Shown: positions 10,745-22,648, numbered from the stretch's first letter. The stretch is DNA of 64,000 bases from Solen grandis (GCA_021229015.1 CM037792.1:38280544-38344543); one strand, 5' to 3'. Notes: generated by a model not told the origin, from the sequence alone. Translations and numbers: made by a program.

Positions 10745-12725
10745 ATGGTTACTGAAATAGTTAAGCAAGCTCATACCCTATTTCTTACTATTTATGAAGT
10801 GGGACAAAATTTGTTCAAGTGAAGTTATTCTGATAGGTTTTTGGTCTTCACATGCAGTTACTGAAATTGTCCAGCTCACCCGCTATTTCTTACTACTAAT
10901 GAAGTGGGGCAAATATGTTCGAGTGAAGTTATATTCCCATAGGTTTGGGGTCTTCAAACATAATTATTGAAATAGCCCAGCTCATCCACTATTTCTTACT
11001 ACTCATGAAGTGGGGGCAAAATTGTTGAGTTAAGCTGTATTCTGAAAGGTTTTGTTTTGGGTATTCTGTTAGGTTCTGTTTTTGGTTTTCATATGTAGTT
11101 ACTGAAATAGCTCAGCTCAACCCCTGTTTCTTACTACATATGCAGTTGGGCAAATTTGTTTGAGTTAAGTTAATTTCTGATGGGTTTTTTTTTTGCTATT
11201 CTGATAGGTTTTGTTTTGGATTTTCATATGTAGTTACCGATATAGTCCAGCTCACCCTCTATTTCTTACTATTTATTAGGAAGGGCAATATTTCTAGGAG
11301 TGAAATTATATGCTCGTACATTTTTGGTCTTCAAACAGTTTCTGAAATAGTCCAGCTCATGGCCTATTTCTTACTACTTATGAAGTGGGGCAAAATTTAT
11401 TCGTGTGAAGTTATATTTTCATACATTTTGGGTCTTCATGTGTAGTTTTTGAAATAGTCCAGCTCGCTCGCTATTTCTTACTACTTATGAAGTGGGGCAA
11501 TATTTGTTCGAGTGAAGATATATTTCATACATTTGGGTCTTCATTTGTACTTTCTGAATAGTCCAACACACCCCCTATTTTTACTACCCATGAAGTGGGT
11601 AAAATTTGTTCGAATGAAGTTTGTATTTTCATACATTTTGGATCTTCATACATAGTTTCTGAAATAGTCCAGATCACCCCCTATTTCATACTATTTATGA
11701 AGTGGGGGCCAAATTGTTGAGTTAAGCTGTATTCTGATAGGTTTTGTTTTGGGTATTCTGTTAGGTTCTGTTTTTGGTTTTCATATGTAGTTACTGAAAT
11801 AATTCAGCTCGCCCCCTATTTCTTACTACATATGCAGTTGGGCAAATTTGTTTGAGTTAAGTAATTTCCTGATGTTTTTTTGGCTATTCTGATAGGTTTT
11901 GTTTTGGATTTTCATATGTAGTTACCGATATAGTCCAGCTCACCCTCTATTTCTTACTATTTATTAGGAAGGGCAATATTTCTAGGAGTGAAATTATATT
12001 CTCTTACATTTTTGGTCTTCATACAGTTCCTGAAATAGTCCAGCTCATGGCCTATTTCTTACTACTTATGTAGGGGGGCAAAATTTATTCGTGTGAAGTT
12101 ATATTTTCATACATTTTGGGTCTTCATGTGTAGTTTTTGAAATAGTCCAGCTCGCTCGCTATTTCTTACTACTTATGAAGTGGGGCAATATTTGTTCGAG
12201 TGAAGATATATTTTCATACATTTTGGGTCTTCATTTGTACTTTCTGAAATAGTCCAACACACCCCCTATTTCTTACTACTTATGAAGTGGGGTAAAATTT
12301 GTTCGAATGAAGTTTATATTTTCATACATTTTGGATCTTCATACATAGTTTCTGAAATAGTCCAGATCACCCCCTATTTCATACTATTTATAAAGTGGGG
12401 GCAAAATTGTTGAGTTAAGCTGTATTCTGATAGGTTTTGTTTTGGGTATTCTGTTAGGTTCTGTTTTTGGTTTTCATATGTAGTTACTGAAATAGTTCAG
12501 CTCGCCCCCTATTCAGTTGGGCAAATTTGTTTGAGTTAAGTTATTTTTTGATGTTTTTTCCTTTCTTACTATTATAAGTATGGCCTTTTCTTACTACTTA
12601 TGAAGTGGGCAAAATTTATTCGTGTGAAGTTATATTTTCATACATTTTGGTCTTCATTTTGTAGTTTCTGAAATATTAGCTCGCCCTTTTTCTTACTACT
12701 TTTGAAGTGGAGCAAAATTTGTTAT
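10745..12725. repeat. ~110 bp minisatellite with ~690 bp higher-order period
   Basis: The anchor 'tgaaatagtccagctca' recurs about 17 times (near 10753, 10861, 10966, 11100, 11235, 11340, 11449, 11552, 11660, 11792, 11923, 12027, 12137, 12243, 12350, 12484, 12667). Each is followed by 'ccctatttcttactact', 'tatgaagtggggcaaa', 'ttgttcgagtgaagt' and 'ttttcatacattttgg'. Spacing alternates between about 105 and 133 bp. Positions 11100-11790 are repeated almost exactly by 11792-12484 (offset ~690 bp), so six monomers form a higher-order unit. Confidence 0.85.
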
Positions 12726-12824
12726 TTATATGTTTATAATTAGAATATTCTTAAGTTACTGTCTTGAACTAAATTAAAATCTCCACAAAATATCTGATTT
12801 CTGTCATTTAAGTGTTCTAATTTT

Positions 12825-13608
12825 TAGCTCACCTGAGCACAACTTGCTCAGGGTGAGCTTTTGTGACTGATGACTGTTCGTCGTCTGTCGTGAACATTAA
12901 ATTAAACGACATCTCCTCCTAAACTATTGGACCACTTTTCATAAAACTTCATAGGAATATTCCTTGGGTGGTCCACCTCCAAAGTTGTCCAAAGAATTGA
13001 ATTCCATGCCAAAATGTTGTTGCCATGGCAACTAAAAAGGGAAAAATGTGAAAACTTCAAAACTATTCTCCTCCAAAACTACTGGCTGGATTTCAGAGGT
13101 ATTTGGCAAAGATGTTCCTTGGGTCACTCTCTGTCAAGATTGTTCAAACTATTTTGATCCGCTGAAAAACATGGCCACCAGGGAAAAGAGCCTGTTTTAC
13201 TTATACATGTATGTATATAGTAAAAAAATTGAAAAATCTTGTCCAAAAGTACTGGCTGGATTTCAAAGTTATTTGTCACAGATGTTCTTTTAGTCACTCT
13301 CCTCCAAAATCGTTCAGATTTTTTTCGTTCCATTGAAAAATATGGTCGCCAAGGGGCGGAGCCCGTTTTCCTTATATGCATACAAATTTGAAATTTCTTC
13401 ATATCCAAACGAAGTGGTCGGATTTCAAATTTGTTTTCTTTTTTTACAGTTTCTTTTTTTTAAAAAAGGGGAAATTTAAATTTTAAAACATTGGATTTAG
13501 ACTGGCATTGGGTTTTTAATATCATAATATATATTTGCTGTTTCTTTTCCTCCCACTAATACCTGATTCTCAGGTGAGCGATCCCATGGCTATCATGGCC
13601 CTCTTGTT
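12825..13608 (-). repeat. Hairpin-ended GGGCC/CTCACC-family repeat, copy 2
   Basis: The minus-strand 3' terminus is a hairpin around GAGC..GCTC ending GGTGAGCTAA (12825 side). The 5' terminus reads aacaagagggccatgatagc at 13608. Interior ~155 bp units contain 'atggccaccagg', 'cctgtttt/ccgttttccttatat', 'ctggctggatttcaaagtt' and 'cttgggtcactct'. It lies head-to-head with copy 3. Confidence 0.7.
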
Positions 13609-13625
13609 GCCAATTACTTAAAAAA

Positions 13626-14259
13626 CAAAAAGAGGGCCATGATAGTGACCTAAGGAACATCTGTGCCAGATAACTTTGATATCCAGCCAGTACTTTTGGA
13701 GGAGAAGATTTTTGAAGTTTTTACTATATACATATAAGGAAAACGGGCCCCGCCCCATGACGGCCATGTTTTTCAATGGCTCAAAATAATTAGAACAATC
13801 TTGGTAGAGAGTGACCTAAGGAACATCTGTGCCAATTAACTTTGACATCCAGCCAGTACTTTTGGAGGAGAAGATTTTTCAAGATTTTACTATGTACATA
13901 TAAGGAAAATGGGCTCTGTCCCCTGGCGGCCATGTTTTTCAACGGATCAAAATAATTTGAACATTCTTGGTAGAGAGTGACCCAAGAAACATATTTGCCA
14001 AATAACTTCGAAATCCAGCCAGTAGTTTTGGAGGAGAAGATTTTTATGTTTTTCTTTCCGTTGCCATGGCAACCAGAGTTCTGCATGGAATGAACAACTA
14101 TGAAAGGGCTCCACCCAAGGAACATTCCTGTGAAGTTTCTTTAAAATATGCCCAGTGGTTTATGAAGAGATGTCGTCTTAAGTTAAATGTTGACGACGGA
14201 AGACGGAGATTCATTGGCCGCAATAGCTCATCTTGAGCATGTTTTGATCAGGTGAGCTG
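13626..14259 (+). repeat. Hairpin-ended GGGCC/CTCACC-family repeat, copy 3
   Basis: Starts acaaaaagagggccatgata, lies in the opposite orientation to copy 2, and ends with the hairpin ctcatcttgagcatgttttg and CAGGTGAGCTGA (CTGA fits CTRR). Together with copy 2 it makes a ~1.4 kb inverted pair. The right arm has lost about 230 bp at the matching inner junction. Confidence 0.65.
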
Positions 14260-14326
14260 AAAAAATTGAACAGAAAAAGGTCAAGTTACAGGAGATCCTA
14301 CTTCAACAAATCTAAGCTGAACCATA

Positions 14327-16591
14327 TGAAGGCTATTCGTTGCCAAAAATCCAGCCTTGTAATCATGACAATTTATACTTCGGTTCAACTAAACAGATTT
14401 TTAAAAGTATAAACGTTTATCCGAGAGGTACATATTGTGCTCGTTTTGATTATCTCGATTTAACTAGTAACGTTTTTACTTCTAGAATGTAATTTGGTAA
14501 CATGCAGCTAAGATAAAATGCAAATGATATTTATTATTTTTCAAACTCAAATTTACGAAATGTACAACGACATACACGACACGTTTTACGTTGTACATCA
14601 CGACGTTCGAGAATGGAGCCGCATCAGATAACACTCTCAGGTTTACAACTGCATACTTGACTTTTACATTTCTACGCGATTAACATTTGTAGACGATTTT
14701 GCAACTTCCATATATGGCAGTATCACGGAAATAGGCGAAGATTTAAAGGCGGAGTCAAATTTCACGAGCGGAAAATAAAGAGAGGTAACTCTTACACCAT
14801 GATAAATCGGTTAGTACAGAAAGATTTCGTATTTACCTGAGTCTGGAAATGATACTTTGTAGATACAATAATTTTATATACATCAATTGTTAATCATTAT
14901 ACTTACCTTTGGACTCTTTTAATATATACATGGTAAAATGAAAACGAAAAAAAATATGGTTGAAAAAATGTTATGTAGATCTGCTATGTACAGACATTTA
15001 AGCTTCATAATTTTGGTTTTAATTTTACTAACGTTATAAGTGAATATTAAGAAATGAAAGCTTTACATTAGAAACTGCATAATTTTTTTCGCTTTTTTCT
15101 TATCCAGTCATACCCTAGTATTTAGGTTATATTTGTGATATAGTAATTAAATGTTACTTAATATTACTGGGAAAGGCAGCAGCCAGAATTTGGCCTATAA
15201 AAATTATTGTATTGATCTATCTGTAGCAAATCTCCCATCTGTTTTTACTTGAAAATTGGACTATAGTAAAGCAGCAACTTAACTGAACCTTAAATATCAA
15301 TTTGATTTATTCCTTCTATAAATATGTTTGTTTTGCATAAAAAAAATCTTGATTTATAGTCAAGCAGTAATTTTTACTGTCTGGAAAACCCCCCCATAAA
15401 GAGTTGGATTAAGACACAGACAGTTGATGGCATGAAATTAATCAATCTGCAAGTATGTATATGAACAAACACAGAGATTCAAAATAATATTGGAAGTCAG
15501 ACACTTTTTTTGCATTTAAAACATTAATATACTAGGTGACAAGCAAAGGGTCAATTTCTATTAAAGCAGGAGATATCTTATATCTTTATAGAACATCTCC
15601 TGATTAAAGACATAATGAATACTTCAACTTGAACTTTATACTGCCAATAGTCAATATTGACTACTTAAGGCACCTTAATTTTGGATGTGTTCTTGAATTA
15701 TTATTCAAAAAATTGAGTCCGGTACACCTCAGCTCTGTTTGTGAAAATTATGCATTGTTTTTCTGAAAATTGTGAATAATAAAATCGACTTTTTTTTTTT
15801 ATGAAAGTGGCATTGAGCGCGAATTCACAACACCAATAATGGCAGTGGCTAGATATTAAATTTTGAAAAAAAGCTGAATTGTGGTGAAGTGGGTTCTCAT
15901 ATCATATGACTTTGGTGGCTCGACTAAAAAAACATCAAAGTTAAAATCCTGGCCAGGGATATATAAATCTAAATATAAATTTACACCATGCTGCGCTTAT
16001 ATTGCTGGCTTTACAATGTAGGTGGAGTACGTTTCAAAAACTAATCTTTTTTATATCTTCTGATGTTGATTCAATACCTGCATACAATGTCACTCATGCA
16101 ACTGAAACACATGATGCTTAGTAAATAATTGTGATACTGTTTAATTCTCTAATGCATTTACCTTGAATGTGTAGACCTACACGCTGCAAGACTTCCCTTA
16201 TTCGTACATGGGAGATAACTGCGTGGAGATTTGCCAGTCGTTGTCGGAAAATACCGAAAGTGAGCGGACAATTACGTTTATTTACGATGATGTAGTGGGC
16301 GGGGAAATGGGCGGAGCTTATTTATCGACATTGCAAACGTGTAAACCTGGATTAAGCTGAGCCGAATCATGATGGAAGTTGCGAGCGTTAAAGTAAGAAG
16401 GCGTTTTGTAGTTTATCAAAATGCATTTTGTTGAAATACGTATTTACAATGTTGCATCGGCAAATTCAGTCCAAGAATGTATCTCTGGAGTTTAAATTCT
16501 AAGAAATTCAAATGAATTGTGTATTTTGTCGGAAAATAAACTGTTCAACTCAGATCAACAAGGCTGGATTTTTGGCAACGAATAGCCTCCA
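14327..16591. mobile_element. 2.27 kb TIR element with TA target duplication
   Basis: The 30+ bp end beginning TGAAGGCTATTCGTTGCC is repeated in inverted orientation at 16562-16591, perfectly over about 30 bp (key core GCCAAAAATCCAGCC). TA flanks both sides (14325-14326, 16592-16593). The same ends and TA flanks recur in the other arm at 55876-58127. No open frame of 60 codons lies inside, so no transposase is visible: this is a non-autonomous element. TA duplications are established for Tc1/mariner-type and some other DNA transposons. The 3' part (16197-16400) is unlike repeat DNA and has gggcggggaaatgggcgg. Confidence 0.65.
14560..14598. other. Perfect 10-bp-stem hairpin
   Basis: ATGTACAACG at 14560-14569 faces CGTTGTACAT at 14589-14598 with a 19-nt spacer, just inside the TIR element. 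One base differs in the right arm, which breaks the stem there. Confidence 0.6.
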
Positions 16592-16878
16592 TAGTACCAG
16601 TCCCCATCAATCAATTTCTTAAACAATTATACATGAAAGGGAGAAACCATTCCTTTTTCAGTACACAAACTAATACCACTTAAGTTATTTCTGTAATGCA
16701 AGATCATCATTAGAAGAATTCTTTCGAGCAAAGTTGATGGACTTTATATTTCAATCCTTTGCATATCATGTCAAGGGGTGAGAGGGAAACTAGGCTAAGT
16801 CATTCTCTCTTTCTTTCTCTCTCTATGCACTAAGCCTAATTTTGCTCTTATCCCTCGATGTGATGTGTGCAGAAACCT

Positions 16879-19060
16879 ACGGAATACCGTTAGGGCCATC
16901 GCCACTGGCTGAATTGTTAAGGTACCCGATACACGACAGTACGATGATGATAATGCGATATCACGATGTTACGACGACGATAACGCGAGACCACGATGAT
17001 GATACAACGATAGCACGATGATGATACTGCGAGAACACGAGATAACGATGATGATAATGCGATATACTATCGTGCTATCGTCATCGTGCCATCGCGGTAT
17101 CACCATCGTGCTGTCGGTTGTCGTATCGTACTATCATCATCGTTCTCTCGCGCTATCATCATCGTACTGTCGTACTATCATCATCGTACTGTCGTAGTAT
17201 CATCATCGTGCTCTCCCGTTATCATCATCGTGCTGTCGTACTATCATCATCGCACTGTCGTACTATCACCATCGTGTTATCGCCTTCCGGTGAGCATGCG
17301 CGAAGAACTGAACACAACCTAGCAAGCAATAGTAGCGAACAATAAGCTCAGCAAGCAATAAGTTTCAGAGTTATCCCGCCTGACGAAATCGACAATTCCC
17401 TATCCTATTTTCGGGAATTTACCGGACAACAGGAAATTATCAGCACAATCTATCAAGCAATAGTGAAAGAAATGATAATATTTGATATCAATAAAAACTA
17501 CTGGTTAATCAAAACGGCAAAATTCAAACTCATATATATTTTAAACAATGTATTAAATATGATAACTACATTGATTACACCAGGAAATATTTTTTTTTCT
17601 GTTATATTAAAGGAAGATAGTGGACTGTACACACTGTACAGTACTGTCTAATGTTGATCAATAAACAAGTAGGTACCGCAGAGTAATTAACTACATTATA
17701 GTTATATGGTTGATTTAAACACCATATTAATAACTTTAGGAAAGTAAAACAACAACATATATCAGAAAGATAAAAACATTATAATTTAATCTATCAGACC
17801 AGATCAGATCAGAAGATATTCTATATAATATAAAGGGCCTGATCTGACTTATATACAGGGCTAAATTATAATATTTATATATGTATTAAATATACACTCT
17901 AAGATTTTTTTTCACAATTAAGATATATACAAAATAATATTTACAATATAATACAGGGGTTTCCAACTTAATTATTATTTAGGTCTTCCCCTCTGAATAT
18001 TTCTTTAAAATCATGCAAAAAATAAATAACTAACTACGCCTCTACGAAAAAAAAAGCCATTCATAGCCATACATCTGACTATAGATTGAAAAACAATCAA
18101 TGTGATCCCATTGTCCTAAATGCAAATATTAGCCGTTCGTACCCATATAGATGACTATAGATGGAAACTCAATCAATGTGACCCAATAAAACTAGGTAAA
18201 GGCATGTAGCATGATGCAATAGCTACAAAATAAGACCAAGTATGGGTCTCAATCATATCCAGGTCAGAAGTTATATCAAATTCTTATATGTTTATATAAT
18301 TCTTAATGCAAATATTTGCCGTTCTTAGCCATATAGATGACTATAGGTGGAAACCGAATCAATGTGACCCCATAAGACCAGGTATAGGCATGTAGCAGGA
18401 TGTATGATTTCATTGTAAGCATATCCTCTTTCAAAATAATCTGTAATAAACTCATCCATTTCTTCGAGTATACCACGCAGACAATAAAAACACTTGTCTG
18501 CGCATGATCACCGGAAGGCGACAGTGCGATGATGATAACGCGAGAGCACGATGATGATAGTACGACAGTACGATGATGATATACGACGAGGACGATGATG
18601 ATATACGACAGTACGATGATGATATCCGAGAGCACGATGATGATAGTACGACAGTACGATGATGATAATGCGAGAGCACGATGATGATACTACGACAGTA
18701 CGATGATGATAATGCGAGAGCACGATGATGATACTACGACAGTACGATGATGATAATGCGAGAGCACGATGATGATACTACGACAGTACGATGATGATAA
18801 CGCGAGAGCACGATGATGATACTACGACAGTACGATGATTATACTACGACGATACGATGATGATATTGCGAGAGCACGATGATGATACTACGATAGTACG
18901 ATAGTATATCGCATTATCATCATCGTGATCTCGTGTTCTCTTTCGTGGTCTCGCGTTATCGGCGTCGTAACATCGTGATATCGCATTATCATCATCGTAC
19001 TGTCGTGTATCGGGTACCCTAACAATTCAGCTAGAGGCGATGGCCCTAACGGTATTCCGT
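16879..19060. mobile_element. Foldback-type transposon with minisatellite TIRs (left copy)
   Basis: Ends are ACGGAATACCGTTAGGGCC at 16879 and its inverse at 19060. Long inverted repeats run 16879-17302 and 18500-19060, meeting an inner boundary at cttccggtga.catgcgc. Each is filled with 22-bp subunits sharing cgatgatgata, often as 44-bp dimers. Within the left TIR the subunits switch from cgatgatgat to atcatcatcg near 17060, so the TIR folds on itself. The middle (17303-18499) is AT-rich and non-coding. Serine/arginine/isoleucine-rich frames across the TIRs are artefacts of the repeat. The left flank is AGAAACCT (16871-16878); the matching copy on the right side is missing in this arm. Confidence 0.8.
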
Positions 19061-19209
19061 ACAGATCAGACAGCTACTGGAGGGAGCAGTCTGATCAAGG
19101 TATCATCTGTTGGCTCATAAAATCATTTGTTTAATACACTATTTGAAGTTCTCTAAATAAATATTCATCAAATCTTACATTTGCACATGAATATTCATGA
19201 GGTAAAGGG
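19061..19209 (-). mobile_element. Truncated TTAA-type MITE beside the foldback element
   Basis: Shares 'agatcagacagct', 'tattcatgagg' and the terminal 'aaaggg' with the intact MITE at 30947-31187. In the right arm the same copy is complete (53351-53550). Here a deletion removed its other end together with the foldback element's target duplication. Confidence 0.6.
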
Positions 19210-19213
19210 TTCA

Positions 19214-20400
19214 GGCAAAGGACAAAAACCGGCCAGTTTCATACAGAAAAACAAAAGAGCAATATTTCACTCAGGATTGCTTACCGGAAATAAGAAATAA
19301 CAAACTAATGTAAGGTTGACCTTAACACATGAAGATCAATATTTAATTACCGTTAATACAAGCAGAACATGTATAGTGCTTTGCAAGCTTTTGTATCAAA
19401 ATTTCTTTCATCCTTTGAGAACAGCCAAGTATTGTAATCCAACACATGTACTTGCTTGATTTTCAAATACTGAATCCACAAAATGTACATTAACTTTGAT
19501 CACATTTGAAATATTTGTTCTTATAGAGATTTATGAATTTTGTTCATTAAAACGAATAACCAAAATGAGAAAATATTTATGTAAAAAGACGGTGATTGTT
19601 TGTGTTTTCTAAATGAAAGAAAATTTTATGTGTTTTGAATAATACTTGTGTTTAGGAAGTGAACATTAACTGAATCTTTTACCTACCACAGTTCACCTTT
19701 GCATTAATTGTTAATTTGAGAACAAGTTGGATAATCAATTTGAATCATCAACTGTGTGAAAGTGCTTTTAAAGAAGCATCACAACCCACTGAGTGAGTAG
19801 TGTTGGGTTGATATGTTCCTATTTAGAAGTGAAGGCATTGCCAATATACTGCAGACTATTGAAATGAAGTCGAAACTAGTGGAAGACTTAATGAAAAATG
19901 AAAATGTGTAATCTGCACAATTTTTACTATCATTGCTCTAACTGCAGCTAGGGGATAAACTTTCTTTTTATTAACATTTCTGTTTGCACCGGACTCGGAA
20001 TACATTAATATTTATGGTTTATCATGGCTTTATGCTACACTGTTTTTACTATAATAATTGACTATTTTTTATCAACAACACAAAGATTATCAAGTCAATG
20101 AAAAGATTTGTTTCACAAGGTGAAAGAAGAGAATAAAAATATGTTTAAATGAGAGAGATGGGCTTCTTGGATATTATACATGAATTACCGTAAACATATT
20201 ACATGGTTGTGTATTTTAAACACAAAGAAAGACAACGAAGAAAGGATGTAAGCCCACTTCATAAATAATTATTTTCCAAATTTGGAAACTCATGGCTACA
20301 TCTACAACATTCTGGCACTGGGCTTCATTTACAACACAGACATAAATACTTAAAATAATTTCTGTAGATACATACAAAATATGTACACATACCAAATATT
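19214..20400. other. Non-coding stretch, nothing recognised
   Basis: AT-rich, with no repeat ends or exons that I can support. The minus-strand open frame 20216-20461 (rich in I, V, Y, C) is conserved in the other arm only because the arms are duplicates. Confidence 0.4.
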
Positions 20401-20618
20401 TTAGGAAACCATAAAATTTGAAGACCTGGCATTTGATGCCGGTATATGTAAAATGTCCCAATCTGATCCCTTATATTCGTCAGGTTTTCTTACTTCTTGG
20501 TCTTTTTCTTTTTGGTCTTTTGGCATATACATGTACTTATAATTCAGGGTATAAGGTGCATTTGGAATGAGATTAGTGTAATAGAAAACAAGAGTGTTAT
20601 CTGGAACACATGTGTCAC
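20401..20618 (-). CDS. Candidate terminal exon of an unrecognised gene
   Basis: After an acceptor-like ttcagcag, a 218-nt frame reads GDTCVPDNTLVFYYTNL.., then PYTLNYKYMYMPKDQKEKDQ, and stops at 20401. The same 218-nt frame is open in the other arm (51961-52178) with several amino acid substitutions. No homolog comes to mind. An upstream exon is not visible, and the adjacent sequence is repeat-like. Most differences between the copies change the amino acid, which argues against strong selection. It may be chance. Confidence 0.2.
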
Positions 20619-21020
20619 CTGCTGAAGCATGACGGAAAAAGTGTAACGGACAGACATGCAGCTAGATCAGTCCATTTTTTTTCTTTTGTTTTTTAAGGGG
20701 CCATGGCCAATTATTCTACTGTTATGGAATGAAGTCTATTGTTCTTTTTTGTTCTGTTTCCCGTTAGATGGTCCCTTACTCAAATCTGGCTGTGCGGACG
20801 GTTGGACAGATGACGGACAAGTGATCCCTACGTGTAAGCCTCTGTTTACAGCAGGTGACACAAGAAAACACATATAAACTATATTCTGATATGAAACTAT
20901 ACACAAAAATGTCTAACAGGCATTTTAAATATCAATTTTTAAGATGTTTCAAAATTCTTAATCCAATTTATGGTTTCTATTGTAACATGCAACTTCAGGA
21001 AAAATATGGAAAAAAAAACA

Positions 21021-21575
21021 ACAAGAGGGCCATGATGGCCCTAAATCGCTCACCTGAATTCAACTGCTTAAGTAAGGAAAAACATTTACACATGATAAAT
21101 TATATAGTATTAAGATTTTATTAATTTTTGTTCTTGTGGCAATCTTGGTAGGCAGACCTAAACTATTTTAGCTATTTTTGCTCAGTACCACCTAAGGATC
21201 ATTCCTTAAATTTATCAAAACTGCTAGCGGTTTAGGAGGAGAGTCGTCTAAAGATTAGTCTATTTTTAGCTCTTGCGGCCATTTTGGTTGGCGGACCGGA
21301 AAGATCTAAGCTATTTTTGTGCAGTATCACCAAATAATCATTCCTATTTTGTCATTTTAAGGAGGAGGTCGTTAAAGATTGTTCTTTTTTGGGGCCGGAA
21401 CGAATTTAGATATTTTTGCTCAGTATCACATAAGGATCATTCCTGTAAAATTTCATCAAAATCTGCACAGCGGTTTAGGAGGAGATGTCGTTTAAAGCAA
21501 AAGTTGACGACGCACGACGGACGCCGAACAGACTGATTACAATAGCTCACCTGAGCACTTCGCTCAAGTGAGCTA
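21021..21575 (+). repeat. Hairpin-ended GGGCC/CTCACC-family repeat, copy 4 (complete)
   Basis: The clearest full copy in the window. The 5' end ACAAGAGGGCCATGATGGCC folds as GGGCC-atgat-GGCCC. It is followed by 'taaatcgctcacctga', interior units with 'cctaaggatcattcct' and 'gcggtttaggaggaga', then 'gacgacgcacgacggacgcc'. The 3' hairpin CTGAGCACTTCGCTCAAG is followed by TGAGCTAG (CTAG fits CTRR). Length 555 bp, non-coding. Confidence 0.8.
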
Positions 21576-22347
21576 GAAATAGATGATTACATTGATTGTA
21601 TACTTCGAATGAAATGTAAAATCAAAACTAGCATTGCTTCTGTAAGCTATGTAAATGTATAAGATGTAACTGCAATATGCAGAAAATTAAATAAATGAAA
21701 TTATACTGTACATAACAAACTGCACTTGATAATTGATTTTTTTTTTAGCGTAACTTTGTGCGTAACGTCTTTTCGTTTTAATGGAACGATAACCGAAACT
21801 GATCTAGGGTCCGGATCCAAATAATTTGTACAATCTTGGTAGACACTTACAGCCTTAAAACATCTGCGCATTAGACTTCATTTCGCGGGCTACAAAACGA
21901 AACCGGATCTTACGTTTTTGTTTGAATATAGGATCTGTCTGTCAGGGTCGAACAATCAATTTCGAAATCTATGTGTTTCCTAATTTTTAGCGTACTACTC
22001 TTTCAATTTACCTTAAAAAGGTGCAGTGTCTTTCTATTCGGGACAAATCGTTCGCAGGGGAAGAAACTTCAACCTTTAAAACAAACAGAGATCTAAAGAA
22101 CTGGTTACCGCAACTCCTTTCATTTCTTTTGACTAATTTTACAATTACCAATGGGAATTTAGCAAGGTATATAATAACCAATGAAAAGCCTAATTTTATT
22201 CCGCCTCATTACTGTGTGTTTCACAGGAAGTCATTGTGAAAATAAACGACCTAACGGCCGAAAAACTTATTCTTAATTCGACATATTTTTTCCCCTTAGA
22301 TAAATAAAAAATCGCGCGCGCCACTGATATTACTGCTCAATTTGCGA
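21576..22347. other. Non-coding, no gene seen
   Basis: Unique-looking AT-rich DNA with a duplicated phrase resembling the minisatellite-bearing repeats ('ggatccaaataatttgtaca', 'atcttggtagaca'). It ends at a CG-dinucleotide tract. Confidence 0.4.
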
Positions 22348-22364
22348 GCGCGCGCGCGCGCGCG
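22348..22364. repeat. (CG)n tract
   Basis: Seventeen bases of strictly alternating G and C, with a second short CG run at about 22313-22322. It is the same length in the other arm (50233-50249). Alternating CG is the classic Z-DNA-prone sequence. Confidence 0.85.
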
Positions 22365-22404
22365 TGTTTGATGTGTTTACCTTTTTAATGCACACTTTGC
22401 TCCT

Positions 22405-22625
22405 TTGCTTCTTTCAGAAAAAAAGGCAATGTATATAAATATAAGAATGTATAACCTTTACTACCATATCCTTTGTATTTATAACCCTTTGCCCTTCATA
22501 TCCCCTTTCTATTTTCTTCTTTTTCTTTTCTTTTCACGTCTTTTCCTTTCTTTCTTCGCTTTTTTTTTCTCGCCTTTTTTCTCCCTATTTCACTCATTTT
22601 TTCTCTCCCTTTTCGTCCTTCTATT
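22405..22625. repeat. Pyrimidine-rich low-complexity tract
   Basis: From about 22495 the plus strand is almost entirely T and C (tttcttcttt, tctctccctt). It lies just downstream of the gag relic on that element's strand, where it reads as a purine tract. No long terminal repeat follows it, so I do not call it a polypurine tract. Confidence 0.5.
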
Positions 22626-22648
22626 ACTATTCTTTGTGGTTGTGCGGC

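Noticed and set aside
13124..14125. Open frames with ENMA, LGSL or GWIS-type phrases in the hairpin-ended repeats
   Set aside because: The same peptides recur from every repeat unit and in both orientations. They are translations of repeat DNA.
16930..17290. Direct repeats that might be mistaken for a CRISPR array
   Set aside because: Units are contiguous, variable and orientation-switching, without unique spacers, in a eukaryotic transposon.
17086..17345. Long serine/arginine/isoleucine-rich open frames across the foldback TIRs (also 18452-18723, 53711-54200 and 55180-55455)
   Set aside because: They exist in several frames and on both strands because the 22-bp repeat happens to lack stops. 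There is no domain.
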